A DNA stretch of 22,482 nucleotides, taken from positions 1 to 22,482 of the forward strand of contig JAIPJR010000048.1 of assembly GCA_021734045.1 (NCBI GenBank), given 5' to 3'. A program made the position numbers and the translations under genes. The DNA is from Fidelibacterota bacterium (GTDB taxonomy: Bacteria; Fidelibacterota; UBA8477). Under the pieces are notes generated by a model. That model ran no database searches, was not told the origin of the DNA, and saw only the letters and a list, made by a program, of their open reading frames with translations. This document shows positions 1 to 7,329 of the stretch, one piece after another. Each line of letters opens with the position of its first letter. Positions within the stretch are counted from its first letter, which is position 1.

Positions 1-370
1 CCAGATCCGGCCTTTCCCGCAATTCTGCCAGCGTGAGCGGTTTTTTAAATTTCTCCACAAATTGAATATCCACCATGTACCAGCGCGGGTTGTCCGGTGA
101 AGCTTTGGGATCCGGGTGGTCGCTGTTGGGGTCGAACTGGGTGTGATCCGGATATCCCTCCCGAACCACCTCCGCCAAACCCACAATCGCCATGGGGTCC
201 ACCCGACTGTGGTAGATAAACACCTTATCCCCCACCTTAATCTCGTCCCGTAAAAAATTCCGCGCCTGGTAATTGCGCACGCCATCCCAGTGGTCGGTTC
301 CCAATTTTGCCAGATCATCAATGGAATACACATTGGGTTCGGTTTTGAACAGCCAGAATTTTTTAGCCAT
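1..370 (-). CDS. EVE-domain protein (THYN1-like), partial, cut by left edge
   Basis: The frame opens at ATG 370 and runs off the window without a stop, giving 123 visible residues. The N-terminus MAKKFWLFKTEP, followed by YSIDDL, WDGVRNYQARNFLR and VGDKVFIYHS, is the characteristic opening of the EVE domain (PUA-like fold, thymocyte nuclear protein 1 family). The family is usually about 140-160 residues, so only the C-terminal end should be missing. EVE domains are known to form an aromatic pocket that reads modified bases in DNA or RNA; the substrate of this one cannot be told from sequence. The start is supported by an AGGAGG at 375-380, four bases from the ATG. It lies downstream of the BFN gene on the same strand but 189 bp away, so co-transcription is uncertain. 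The family call is firm. Confidence 0.9.
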   Translation of the reverse strand, partial: MAKKFWLFKTEPNVYSIDDLAKLGTDHWDGVRNYQARNFLRDEIKVGDKVFIYHSRVDPMAIVGLAEVVREGYPDHTQFDPNSDHPDPKASPDNPRWYMVDIQFVEKFKKPLTLAELRERPDL

Positions 371-559
371 TTCCCCTCCTCTTAGCTTCAGTTCTCAATG
401 AATTGCGAACCGCTCAGTTTAACCAATCTTCGTTTAAAATTCTTTCGATCCGTGAGCCCCACACGTCCTGCAACGAACTCAGGAAGTCGCATGGCACCAC
501 ACGGTAATCATATTGTCGGTTGTTGGTATTGACTGTGAAGGGTTGTGATGAGGCTGGCT
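371..559. other. Intergenic region with a coding-like open frame lacking a normal start
   Basis: This 189-bp gap separates two minus-strand genes. I see no convincing terminator or promoter. One minus-strand frame (575 down to the TGA at 416-414) stays open for 53 codons and has a protein-like composition, ending in residues SRIERILNEDWLN, but it has no ATG and only weakly placed GTG/TTG codons. A second minus-strand ORF of 34 codons (ATG 492 to TGA at 390-388) is basic and less protein-like. Either could be a short gene or a decayed remnant; neither is called as a gene here. Confidence 0.3.
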
Positions 560-1144
560 TCAGTTGTGTGACAATTCACGCAGTTGATCCCGGATGACGG
601 CGGCCAGCTCATAATCTTCGTCGCGAATTGCGTTAGCCAGTTTTTCTTCCAGATCATAGCGTTTCTTGGCGACGCTGGTCAGTTTATCCATGCGAGACAG
701 GAGTTCCCGGTCGCTTTCTTCCGATTGCTCCCCGCCTTTGGGTTCAACTGTCACAGCCGCTTCCGCCATAATCCAGTCTTCCACAAAAATGGGTGCCTTG
801 GTGCGAATGGCGATGGCAATGGCGTCGCTGGGGCGGGAATCCACTTCCTGAAGCCCCTGCGCCTGGCGCACCAGAAGTTTGGCGTAAAAGGTTCCGTCTC
901 TCAGGTCGGAAATCACCACCGATTCCAGTCCCAAGGTCAACTGATCAATCACTTTGGTGAGTAAATCATGGGTCATTGGGCGCGGCAGGTCGATACTTTC
1001 CATGGCCAGCGCAATAGCCTGGGCTTCGAACTGCCCCACCATCACCGGAAGCTGGCGCGTAGCATTCTCCCCTTCCTGCAACAGCAGCGTGTACCCGTTA
1101 CTGGGTGCGTAAAAAATGATACTCTTGATAAATACTTCCAGCAT
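560..1144 (-). CDS. Bifunctional nuclease (BFN/DUF151) family protein with C-terminal UVR motif
   Basis: This 194-residue protein has two parts. Residues 1 to about 130 match the BFN/DUF151 domain: a region built around LPVMVGQFEAQAIALAME, then HDLLTKVIDQL and the hallmark SRPSDAIAIAIRTKAPIFVE. The last 40 residues (EEKLANAIRDEDYELAAVIRDQL) form a UVR-type helical hairpin like the one in UvrB/UvrC and McsA, a combination common in bacterial members. Family members such as plant BFN1 and Mycobacterium Rv2466c-neighbouring homologues have been linked to nuclease activity, but the biochemical role in most bacteria is not established. The start ATG 1144 is preceded by GGTGAG. It follows the sugar isomerase by 66 bp and has its own candidate promoter in that gap. 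Confidence 0.9.
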   Translation of the reverse strand: MLEVFIKSIIFYAPSNGYTLLLQEGENATRQLPVMVGQFEAQAIALAMESIDLPRPMTHDLLTKVIDQLTLGLESVVISDLRDGTFYAKLLVRQAQGLQEVDSRPSDAIAIAIRTKAPIFVEDWIMAEAAVTVEPKGGEQSEESDRELLSRMDKLTSVAKKRYDLEEKLANAIRDEDYELAAVIRDQLRELSHN

Positions 1145-1161
1145 TGTCTCACCGGTTTGAA

Positions 1162-1188
1162 ATTATCGGCTGGTGCCGCCCGTGTCAA
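1162..1188 (-). promoter_or_regulatory. Candidate sigma70 promoter for the BFN gene
   Basis: On the minus strand a perfect -35 TTGACA (1188-1183) is followed by GATAAT (1167-1162), which matches five of six -10 bases. The 15-nt spacer is shorter than the ideal 17, which is the main weakness. The predicted start near 1155 would leave a leader of about ten bases before ATG 1144. The -35 box sits next to a small CCCC-GCAT-GGGG hairpin and between CCGCC and GGCGG arms, so the gap could also hold a weak attenuating structure for the upstream gene. Confidence 0.4.
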
Positions 1189-1210
1189 TACCCCATGCGG
1201 GGATCGGCGG

Positions 1211-2269
1211 TTAAACTGCCGCCAAATACGCCTTCAATTCGTCAATCGCTACCACCGGCGTGGGATCTTCCCGATTCAACAATGCCAGATAATAACTGAT
1301 AAAATCGCCTAACTGTACCAGGGACAAAATCCGGCTAATCACATTGGAGCCGTGGGACTGGAGATAATAGATACCGCCACTGAGACGGGAGATCATGCGT
1401 CCGGTCTTATCCATGCGCAGGGTGACCCGCTCATCATCAGCTTCATCCTGGAGGTGAATGACCACAATCCGGCTGAGTAACTCCGGCATTTGACGCCACC
1501 CCACAATTTCGTTGTGATTCATCTCCGGATAAACATTGTGATAAGCCAGCATTTTGGCATTCTCGCTGATCTGTCCCTTCCAGCGAATGCCCACCGGCGC
1601 CAAAATGCCCGGTCCGGTATAGATAATGGGCAGCTTGTTTTCCAGCGCCCGCGCCAGCTCGAACGCCCGACCACCCACATTTTCAGGTAGCAGCGGGTGG
1701 AGATTAAATTCCGCCTCCTCAACGATGGCTTCAATCCATTCATCCATCGCTAAATTCATCAAACCCAATTTCCAGTAGGCTGTGAGCTGGGCAAGGAAGA
1801 GGTATCCAAAGGCTGCCCTGGGCGGTAGTCCACCGGGGACACGAATCACATCTGCACCGGCTTTTTCTGCCGCTTCAACCAGTTTGCCACCACTGGTAAT
1901 GGCCAGGAAGGGTGCGTTGCTTTTCATCGCCTGGTTCAGAGCGGACAAAGTTTCTTCCGTATTTCCTGAATAGGAGACGGCCACCACCAGTGTGTGTTCA
2001 TCCACCCAGACGGGTACGCGATAATTCCTGAAAATGAAAAACGGTACCTTCCCGTAATCATGGGACAATCCCACACTCATTTCACCACCAATCGCTGAGC
2101 CACCCATTCCCAGGACAACAACCTGACGAATTTTATCCACTTTCACTTTGTATTCATGAGACGCGGCCAGGTCAAAAGCTGTTTGTAACTGCTGCGGAAA
2201 CCGGTTTAAATGGGCCAGCATATTTTGGGTATCCAGTGTTGAAACAAGGTGTTGCAGGTGATTGACCAT
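1211..2269 (-). CDS. Bifunctional phosphoglucose/phosphomannose isomerase
   Basis: This 352-residue protein fits the short PGI/PMI family (about 300-350 residues) rather than classical Pgi or ManA. It has the double SIS fold with GMGGSAIGGE at residues 54-63 and the phosphate-binding SYSGNTEET at 99-107. It also carries the family signature around PEMNHNEIVGW, which supplies catalytic Glu and His. The enzyme interconverts fructose-6-P with glucose-6-P and mannose-6-P. The start ATG 2269 has AGGAG seven bases upstream and is 11 nt from the end of the prenyl synthase gene, so the two are probably co-transcribed. With the phosphomannomutase two genes upstream, it gives a route between fructose-6-P, mannose-6-P and mannose-1-P. 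No canonical manA or pgi is visible nearby. Confidence 0.9.
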   Translation of the reverse strand: MVNHLQHLVSTLDTQNMLAHLNRFPQQLQTAFDLAASHEYKVKVDKIRQVVVLGMGGSAIGGEMSVGLSHDYGKVPFFIFRNYRVPVWVDEHTLVVAVSYSGNTEETLSALNQAMKSNAPFLAITSGGKLVEAAEKAGADVIRVPGGLPPRAAFGYLFLAQLTAYWKLGLMNLAMDEWIEAIVEEAEFNLHPLLPENVGGRAFELARALENKLPIIYTGPGILAPVGIRWKGQISENAKMLAYHNVYPEMNHNEIVGWRQMPELLSRIVVIHLQDEADDERVTLRMDKTGRMISRLSGGIYYLQSHGSNVISRILSLVQLGDFISYYLALLNREDPTPVVAIDELKAYLAAV

Positions 2270-2280
2270 TCAAATGCTCC

Positions 2281-3219
2281 TCATGATTTTCGATGAAGAA
2301 TAACGTTTAATAAAGCTTCCAAAGTGTCCGTTTCCCGGAAGCCGCCCATGCGTATCTGCTCGTTTGCTTTTTCTATCCATTGATTGATCCGCATTTCAGC
2401 CCGTTCCAGCGTCCCGGTGGATTGCATCCAATTTCGTACCAACTCAAGGCGCTCCGCGTCGCCAATTTCAGGATTCGATTTGGCAGCTTCCCATTCAGAT
2501 AACGCCGCCGGTGACAGATGTTTCCACAGATCCAGCCAAAGCCAGGTTTTCTTTTCGTGAATCACATCGCTACCGAGACTTTTGCCCATGGTGGTGCTGG
2601 AGGAGGTCACCTCCAACAGGTCGTCCTGCATCTGAAAAGCCCGGCCCGTGAGCAACGCGATTTCACCCAGACGCTGCGCTTGTTCTTCCGTTCCCCCACC
2701 AGCCAAGCCACCCAGATAGGCCGATAGCTGCAATAGCGCGCCGGTTTTCGCGTCAATCATGCGGTCATAATCTTCCGCCGCCACCGACGCTTCATGCTCA
2801 AATTGCATATCCCAGGCCTGTCCCTCGCAGACCGCCATGGCGTGCCGGTTAAATGCGGTGAGAACGGGCGGTAGCAATGGCGCCGGGACATCTGCCAATT
2901 GTTCATACGCGTAAATCAAAAGCGCGTCACCGCTCAACAACGCCCGGTTCGTATCAAAGGCGTGATGCACGGCTGCGCGACCACGGCGCATCTCATCATT
3001 GTCCATGATGTCATCGTGTACCAGCGAAAACAGGTGAAACACTTCCACCGCAGCCGCCACATTCAGCACTTCACGCCAATGGCCGCCCACCGCTTCTGCT
3101 GAAGCGAACACAAAGGCCGGTCGCAGGCGCTTGCCCTTACCGGCTAAGGCATAGCGAATGGGTTCATATAAATAGGCAGGTTGAGTAGGAAATGGGGCTT
3201 GTTGAAGCCTGGCTTCCAA
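2281..3219 (-). CDS. Polyprenyl (farnesyl/geranylgeranyl-type) diphosphate synthase; start uncertain
   Basis: This all-alpha trans-prenyltransferase condenses isopentenyl diphosphate with allylic diphosphates. It shows GKGKRLRP (residues 28-35), the first Asp-rich motif HDDIMDNDEMRRG (68-80, Mg/diphosphate binding), a KTGALL motif and a second Asp-rich motif QDDLLE near 198-203, where the last position is Glu instead of the usual Asp. Chain length (C15 or C20) cannot be assigned safely. The coordinates use TTG 3219, the first standard start codon, but it has no Shine-Dalgarno and leaves a short N-terminus. The frame is open upstream to a stop near 3316, and the extra residues (LVTDFLEKRLDEWRQA) look like normal helix A of this family. 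A CTG at 3267 sits eight bases after AAGAAGAGG and may be the true start (328 residues). It lies between the phosphomutase and isomerase genes. Confidence 0.88.
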   Translation of the reverse strand: MEARLQQAPFPTQPAYLYEPIRYALAGKGKRLRPAFVFASAEAVGGHWREVLNVAAAVEVFHLFSLVHDDIMDNDEMRRGRAAVHHAFDTNRALLSGDALLIYAYEQLADVPAPLLPPVLTAFNRHAMAVCEGQAWDMQFEHEASVAAEDYDRMIDAKTGALLQLSAYLGGLAGGGTEEQAQRLGEIALLTGRAFQMQDDLLEVTSSSTTMGKSLGSDVIHEKKTWLWLDLWKHLSPAALSEWEAAKSNPEIGDAERLELVRNWMQSTGTLERAEMRINQWIEKANEQIRMGGFRETDTLEALLNVILHRKS

Positions 3220-3275
3220 GGCTTGACGCCATTCGTCTAGGCGTTTTTCCAGAAAATCCGTTACCAGGTCGGATA

Positions 3276-3284
3276 CCTCTTCTT
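3276..3284 (-). promoter_or_regulatory. Ribosome binding site pointing to a CTG start of the prenyl synthase
   Basis: AAGAAGAGG on the minus strand ends eight bases before CTG 3267-3265, which is in frame with the prenyl synthase. No ATG, GTG or TTG exists in that frame between the upstream stop and TTG 3219, and TTG 3219 has no comparable signal. Confidence 0.4.
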
Positions 3285-3324
3285 GTTCAAAACCGGCTGA
3301 CGGTTGCGGGTGATTGGATTTTTA

Positions 3325-4695
3325 TTAATGCTCGTCTTCCAGGGAAATTTCACCGAATTCCTGCAGCTTGCTGATGACGATAGCCTGGATTTCCTCCATG
3401 CGCTCCCGCGTTTTGGCTTCGAAGCGGCAGACGATAACCGGCTGGGTATTGGATGCCCGCACCAGTCCCCACCCATCCCCAAAACGGATACGCACGCCAT
3501 CCACATCCACGCAGTCATAGTTGGCCATGAAATAATCGTGGGCCTTTTCTGCGATAGTGAATTTTTCCTCATCCGACGGACAGCTCAGGCGCATTTCGGG
3601 TGTGGAAACGAATTTCGGCAGGGTCGCAATCATCTCTGACAGGGTTTCTTCCTTACGACTAATCAGTTCCAACATACGGGCACCGTTATAAATGGCATCA
3701 TCGAATCCATAATACTTATCGGCAAAAAACAGGTGGCCGCTCATCTCGCCGCCAAAGGGGGATTGCAGTTCCCGCATCTTGTCCTTGATGAGGGAATGCC
3801 CCGTTTTATACATGACCGGTGTGCCGCCATATTCCACAATCTTTTCTTCTAATGCCTGGGAGCACTTCACATCAAACACGATATGATCCGCTTCGGACTG
3901 AATGACATCCCGGGCAAAAACTATCATCTGATAATCCGCCCACACCACTTCACCGGTCTCATCAATAATGCCCAACCGGTCTGCATCCCCGTCAAAGGCA
4001 ATCCCCAGATCGTATCCGCCCTGTCGAATTTCTGCCTGCAAATCCGCCAGGTTTTTCAGCACGGTGGGATCGGGATGGTGATTGGGGAAAGTGCCATCCA
4101 CATCGCAGAAAAGCTCCGTGACTTCGCAACCCAATTTACGGTAAATCTCCACCGCACACAGGGCGGCAGCAGCATTGCCGCAATCCACGGCAATCCGCAT
4201 GGGACGCGCCAGTTGGATTTTATCCAGGATATTTTCAATGTAGTCCGGCATCAGGTCATATTCACTGGATTTGCCCTGGCCGGATTCAAAATCTTCCTTC
4301 TCAATCAGCTCGCGCATGGCTTGAATATCCACACCGAAAAACGCGCGTTTCTCAAACGTGAGCTTGAACCCGTTGAATTCAGGCGGATTGTGGCTGCCGG
4401 TAATCTGGCAAGCGCCATCCACATCGGGCAGATGGTAAACGCTGAAATAATTGGCGGGTGTGGGAAGAATACCAATATCCACCACATCAATGCCGGTGGA
4501 TAAAACGCCGGCAGCGAAATTTTCCTTCAATCGGGGTGTGGTGAGCCGCACATCACCGGAGAGGCTGATTTTTTTGCCCCCGCGTTGTTTAATAATCGTT
4601 CCAAAAGCCTTCCCCAACTTGATGACCACATCATCCGTAAAATCTTCGGCTACATTTCCGCGAATATCGTATTGACGAAAAATATAGGGGTTCAT
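3325..4695 (-). CDS. Phosphomannomutase/phosphoglucomutase (alpha-D-phosphohexomutase)
   Basis: This 456-residue enzyme has the full four-domain layout of the AlgC/ManB-type phosphohexomutases. It carries the phosphoserine loop TGSHNPP (residues 99-105, Ser101 phosphorylated), the metal loop DGDADR (235-240), the sugar-specificity loop GEMSGH (316-321) and the phosphate-binding loop RASNTQP (413-419). GEMSGH is typical of PMM/PGM rather than glucosamine mutase. It interconverts the 1- and 6-phosphates of mannose or glucose. Its ATG at 4695 overlaps the murQ stop in an ATGA arrangement, implying translational coupling. With the downstream PGI/PMI it supplies hexose-1-phosphates for nucleotide-sugar synthesis. 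Confidence 0.93.
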   Translation of the reverse strand: MNPYIFRQYDIRGNVAEDFTDDVVIKLGKAFGTIIKQRGGKKISLSGDVRLTTPRLKENFAAGVLSTGIDVVDIGILPTPANYFSVYHLPDVDGACQITGSHNPPEFNGFKLTFEKRAFFGVDIQAMRELIEKEDFESGQGKSSEYDLMPDYIENILDKIQLARPMRIAVDCGNAAAALCAVEIYRKLGCEVTELFCDVDGTFPNHHPDPTVLKNLADLQAEIRQGGYDLGIAFDGDADRLGIIDETGEVVWADYQMIVFARDVIQSEADHIVFDVKCSQALEEKIVEYGGTPVMYKTGHSLIKDKMRELQSPFGGEMSGHLFFADKYYGFDDAIYNGARMLELISRKEETLSEMIATLPKFVSTPEMRLSCPSDEEKFTIAEKAHDYFMANYDCVDVDGVRIRFGDGWGLVRASNTQPVIVCRFEAKTRERMEEIQAIVISKLQEFGEISLEDEH

Positions 4696-5618
4696 TTTTT
4701 CTCCATTTCTGAGATCGCCTTGCGAACATTGCCTCCAAAGCGGTCCAAATATTTGCGTGCCTGATCCGGATTGACACCGGCTTTTTGCATCACCAATGCA
4801 ACTTTCACGAAATTGTCTGCCCGGGCCAGTAAATCACTGGCTTCTTCGTAAGAAATGTCCGTGATGGTTGCAATAATTCTCCGAGCACGATCAACCAATT
4901 TATGATTCGTGGCCTTCAAGTCCACCATCAAATTCTCAAATACTTTGCCCTGCTTGATCATCGCCGTGGTGGTGATCATGTTCAGCACCAGTTTGGTGGC
5001 TGTTCCCGCCTTCATGCGGGTACTGCCGGTGATGACTTCGGCGCCCACCTGCGGAGCGATAAGCGCGTCCACCTCAATGGCAATGTCATCCGGATTCACG
5101 CAGGTCAAGAAAACCGTCTTTGCACCGATTCGTCCCGCTTCTTCCAACGCCCCCAGCACAAAGGGGGTGACACCACTTGTGGCAATGCCCATGACCACAT
5201 CTTTGTCGGTTACATGAATTTCACGAACCAGTTTCGCGCCATCCTCCGGAAAATCTTCGGCACCCTCAATGGCAGTGCGCAGGGCTTTATCACCACCGGC
5301 AATGAACCCCTGTACCAAATCGGGTGAGGCATTATAGGTGGGCGGAATCTCCGACGCATCCAAGACGCCTAATCGTCCGCTTGTACCGGCACCCACATAA
5401 ATGAGCCTTCCGCCTTTATCAAAGGCTTCCACCACAAACCGTGTGGCTTTGGAAATATTGGGAATTTCACTCGCCACAATCTGAGGGACTTTTTGATCCT
5501 CCGCATTAATGATTCGCAACATCTCGTCAATGCTGCGATTATCAATATCCATGCTGGCGGGATTGCGTTGTTCCGTTAGCAATTTCCCGTGCTCAACTTT
5601 TTTCGATGTCCTGGTCAT
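4692..5618 (-). CDS. murQ: N-acetylmuramic acid 6-phosphate etherase
   Basis: This 308-residue protein is near the family's usual 300. MurQ cleaves the lactyl ether of MurNAc-6-phosphate to give GlcNAc-6-phosphate and D-lactate during peptidoglycan recycling. Seen here are the N-terminal TEQRNPASMDIDNRS signature (15-29), the SIS domain phosphate loop GAGTSGRLGVLDASEIPPTY (76-95) with expected catalytic Glu90, GAED with the second expected Glu near 121, and TGSTRMKAGTATKL further on. The ATG at 5618 has AGGACAG just upstream. Its stop overlaps the phosphomutase start by 4 bp. No anmK, murP or muramidase partner is visible, so the source of MurNAc-6-P is unknown. Confidence 0.95.
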   Translation of the reverse strand: MTRTSKKVEHGKLLTEQRNPASMDIDNRSIDEMLRIINAEDQKVPQIVASEIPNISKATRFVVEAFDKGGRLIYVGAGTSGRLGVLDASEIPPTYNASPDLVQGFIAGGDKALRTAIEGAEDFPEDGAKLVREIHVTDKDVVMGIATSGVTPFVLGALEEAGRIGAKTVFLTCVNPDDIAIEVDALIAPQVGAEVITGSTRMKAGTATKLVLNMITTTAMIKQGKVFENLMVDLKATNHKLVDRARRIIATITDISYEEASDLLARADNFVKVALVMQKAGVNPDQARKYLDRFGGNVRKAISEMEKK

Positions 5619-5633
5619 CTGTCCTGTCCCTGT

Positions 5634-5786
5634 TCAATCCTGTTTGTCTGTATCACTAAGGTCATAAACGCCTTTTTCGAATCCGTCTGAATGATAAAAG
5701 CGCAGGAGTTTGTAAGCCAGACGATACCATCCCAATACCAGCCCCCCGGGTGGTCTTGCAAAACAGCTCTTCTCCCATTGGTTAAG
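5634..5786 (-). other. Possible small or frameshifted gene just upstream of murQ (unrecognised)
   Basis: All three minus-strand frames are open here. The most protein-like one runs from 5786 to a TGA at 5636-5634, only 15 nt before the murQ ATG. It reads through GWYRLAYKLLRFYHSDGFE and ends in an acidic LSDTDKQD. Its only standard start is TTG 5735 (33 residues), which is poor. An ATG at 5778 opens another frame (MGEELFCKTTRG), and a one-base change in the run of six G (5742-5747) would join it to the good frame to give about 47 residues, so a sequencing error or real frameshift at the homopolymer is possible. An alternative 63-66 residue ORF (5815 or 5806 to 5615) overlaps murQ by ATGA but has an unconvincing composition. 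I do not recognise any of these products. Confidence 0.35.
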
Positions 5787-5815
5787 TCATGGTGCGGATA
5801 TCTCATGATGCTCAA

Positions 5816-6114
5816 CTAATTTTCATATTTCATGCCATAACAGCCCTTATGCCGTGTGCTCATTTCATTCCGGCTGGTGGGAAATCACATTTTTAAAAGA
5901 AAAAAACTTTCACGAGAATGTCTTGCAGCCCGGCCCAATTCGGGGGATTTACATACCGCCTATTTTAAACTTTGGCCGCATCGGCATTAGCAAAAACCCG
6001 GACCTTTTTCATCCCTATCTGAGTCTGCCGAGCACCACATTCTCAATTGTCCCGGCACAACTATCCCCTTATACTAATGCGTATGCAAGGGATATCCAGG
6101 TACTCCAAATAATC
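5816..6114. other. Divergent intergenic region between murQ side and corC-like gene
   Basis: This roughly 300-bp stretch separates minus-strand and plus-strand transcription. On the plus strand the frame of the downstream gene is open back to a GTG at 5854, but the 87 extra residues look unlike any family member and contain a promoter, so I treat them as non-coding. I see no clear promoter for the minus-strand side, no riboswitch fold that I can name, and no hairpin terminator. Confidence 0.5.
6047..6075 (+). promoter_or_regulatory. Sigma70-like promoter of the corC-like/lptFG-like operon
   Basis: TTGTCC (6047-6052, four of six bases of the -35 consensus) is followed after exactly 17 nt by TATACT (6070-6075, five of six bases of the -10). 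Transcription would start near 6082, about 33 nt before ATG 6115. This supports the downstream start over the far upstream GTG 5854. Confidence 0.5.
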
Positions 6115-7326
6115 ATGGCAATAGAAATCACGCTGGCAGTTCTCGGGCTCATTCTGAGTATCCTCTTTTCCGGGGCGGAAATCGCCCTCCTGTCGGCTAA
6201 TCCGCTGCAGATAGAGGTGTGGCATAAACAAAATGTACGGGGCGCTAATTCAGCCCTGCTGGCCACCCGGGACTCGGAAGTTTTTCTAACGACCTCCCTG
6301 ATTGGGATAAATATCGCTAACATTCTCACCACCTCCTTTGCTACTGTTCTACTGTACCTCATCATTCCCTACAAGTGGCTGGTGGTGCTGATTATCTCAT
6401 TCACCATTCTCATCTTGGGTGAGATTTTCCCTAAAACCATTTTCCGCGAATTCCCCAACGGCTCCATGCTCTTTTTCGGCCGGTTTGTGCGCATTTTTCA
6501 AGTCATGTTTTATCCGCTAATCTGGATATTAAGTTGGTACCGTATCAAGCTTTTAAAGGGTGGCTCTCTGGAATCCTCCATCACCAGCATGGACAGAAAC
6601 GAGCTGCAATTGCTCTTTCGTCAGGTAAATGATATGAGTAATGAGGATGTGGATGTCCACGAGCGTGAGACGATTGCCCGAATATTCATGTTCCGAAACC
6701 GCTCCGTGGGTGAAATCATGACCCAGCGCCCCGATATCAAAGCGGTTCCTGACACCGCCACCATCGCAGAGGTGGAGGCGGCATTTTTAGAGTCCGGCTA
6801 CTCCAAATTACCCGTCTATGATCAGACGATTGATAACATCATCGGTTTGGTCTTTTTGCACGACATTTTCCAGAATCCCGAGGAGTTGCGCAGCATCGTG
6901 CGCGAAGCCTATTTCGTTCCCGAGAGCAAACACGCCGAGGAGTTGTTACAAGAATTTAAACGCAATCATATCAGTCTGGCGATTGTGATTGATGAATATG
7001 GCGGCACGGCCGGGCTGGTAACTATGGAGGATCTGTCCGAGGAACTGTTCGGTGAATTTACCGACGCATTTGATGGCGAAGAGGATCCGGTGCAAATACT
7101 GGAACAGGGTCTGCTGGTGGACGGGAACGCCGAGATTGATTATTTGAATAATCAGCATGGACTGAATATTCCACCAGGCGATTATGAGACACTGGCGGGC
7201 TTCCTGATTCAGACATTGGGTCACATTCCCCAGAAAAATGAGACCTACCAAACCGAGTCTCATCGGTTCGTCATTTCATCCGCCTCCCCCACCCGCATTG
7301 AAAAAATCTTCATTCAGCCGCTTTAA
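6115..7326 (+). CDS. CorC/HlyC-family membrane protein (CNNM + paired CBS + CorC-HlyC domains)
   Basis: With ATG 6115 the protein is 403 residues, normal for the family. It opens with a hydrophobic helix containing SGAEIALLSANP, the signature of the CNNM/DUF21 transmembrane domain. More membrane segments and GEIFPKT follow. A CBS pair comes next (MTQRPDIKAVPDTATIAEV... and ISLAIVIDEYGGTAGLVTMEDL), then a C-terminal CorC-HlyC (transporter-associated) domain near GDYETLAGFLIQTLGHIP. Relatives are implicated in Mg2+ or other divalent-cation export and tolerance, though 'hemolysin C' is the historical label. Longer starts (GTG 5854) add residues with no family resemblance and lie upstream of a good promoter. 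The stop is 3 nt before the next ATG, so the two genes form an operon. The Shine-Dalgarno is weak (AGG 14 nt upstream). Confidence 0.9.
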   Translation: MAIEITLAVLGLILSILFSGAEIALLSANPLQIEVWHKQNVRGANSALLATRDSEVFLTTSLIGINIANILTTSFATVLLYLIIPYKWLVVLIISFTILILGEIFPKTIFREFPNGSMLFFGRFVRIFQVMFYPLIWILSWYRIKLLKGGSLESSITSMDRNELQLLFRQVNDMSNEDVDVHERETIARIFMFRNRSVGEIMTQRPDIKAVPDTATIAEVEAAFLESGYSKLPVYDQTIDNIIGLVFLHDIFQNPEELRSIVREAYFVPESKHAEELLQEFKRNHISLAIVIDEYGGTAGLVTMEDLSEELFGEFTDAFDGEEDPVQILEQGLLVDGNAEIDYLNNQHGLNIPPGDYETLAGFLIQTLGHIPQKNETYQTESHRFVISSASPTRIEKIFIQPL

Positions 7327-7329
7327 TCA

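Noticed and set aside
3883-4503. 206-residue plus-strand open frame inside the phosphomutase gene
   Set aside because: It is exactly antisense to a clearly functional enzyme with all catalytic motifs and has no family resemblance; it is a shadow of codon usage.
5615-5815. 66-residue minus-strand ORF overlapping murQ by ATGA as a firm gene
   Set aside because: It has a weak start and an unconvincing composition, and a different frame in the same DNA is more protein-like and ends at normal spacing before murQ.
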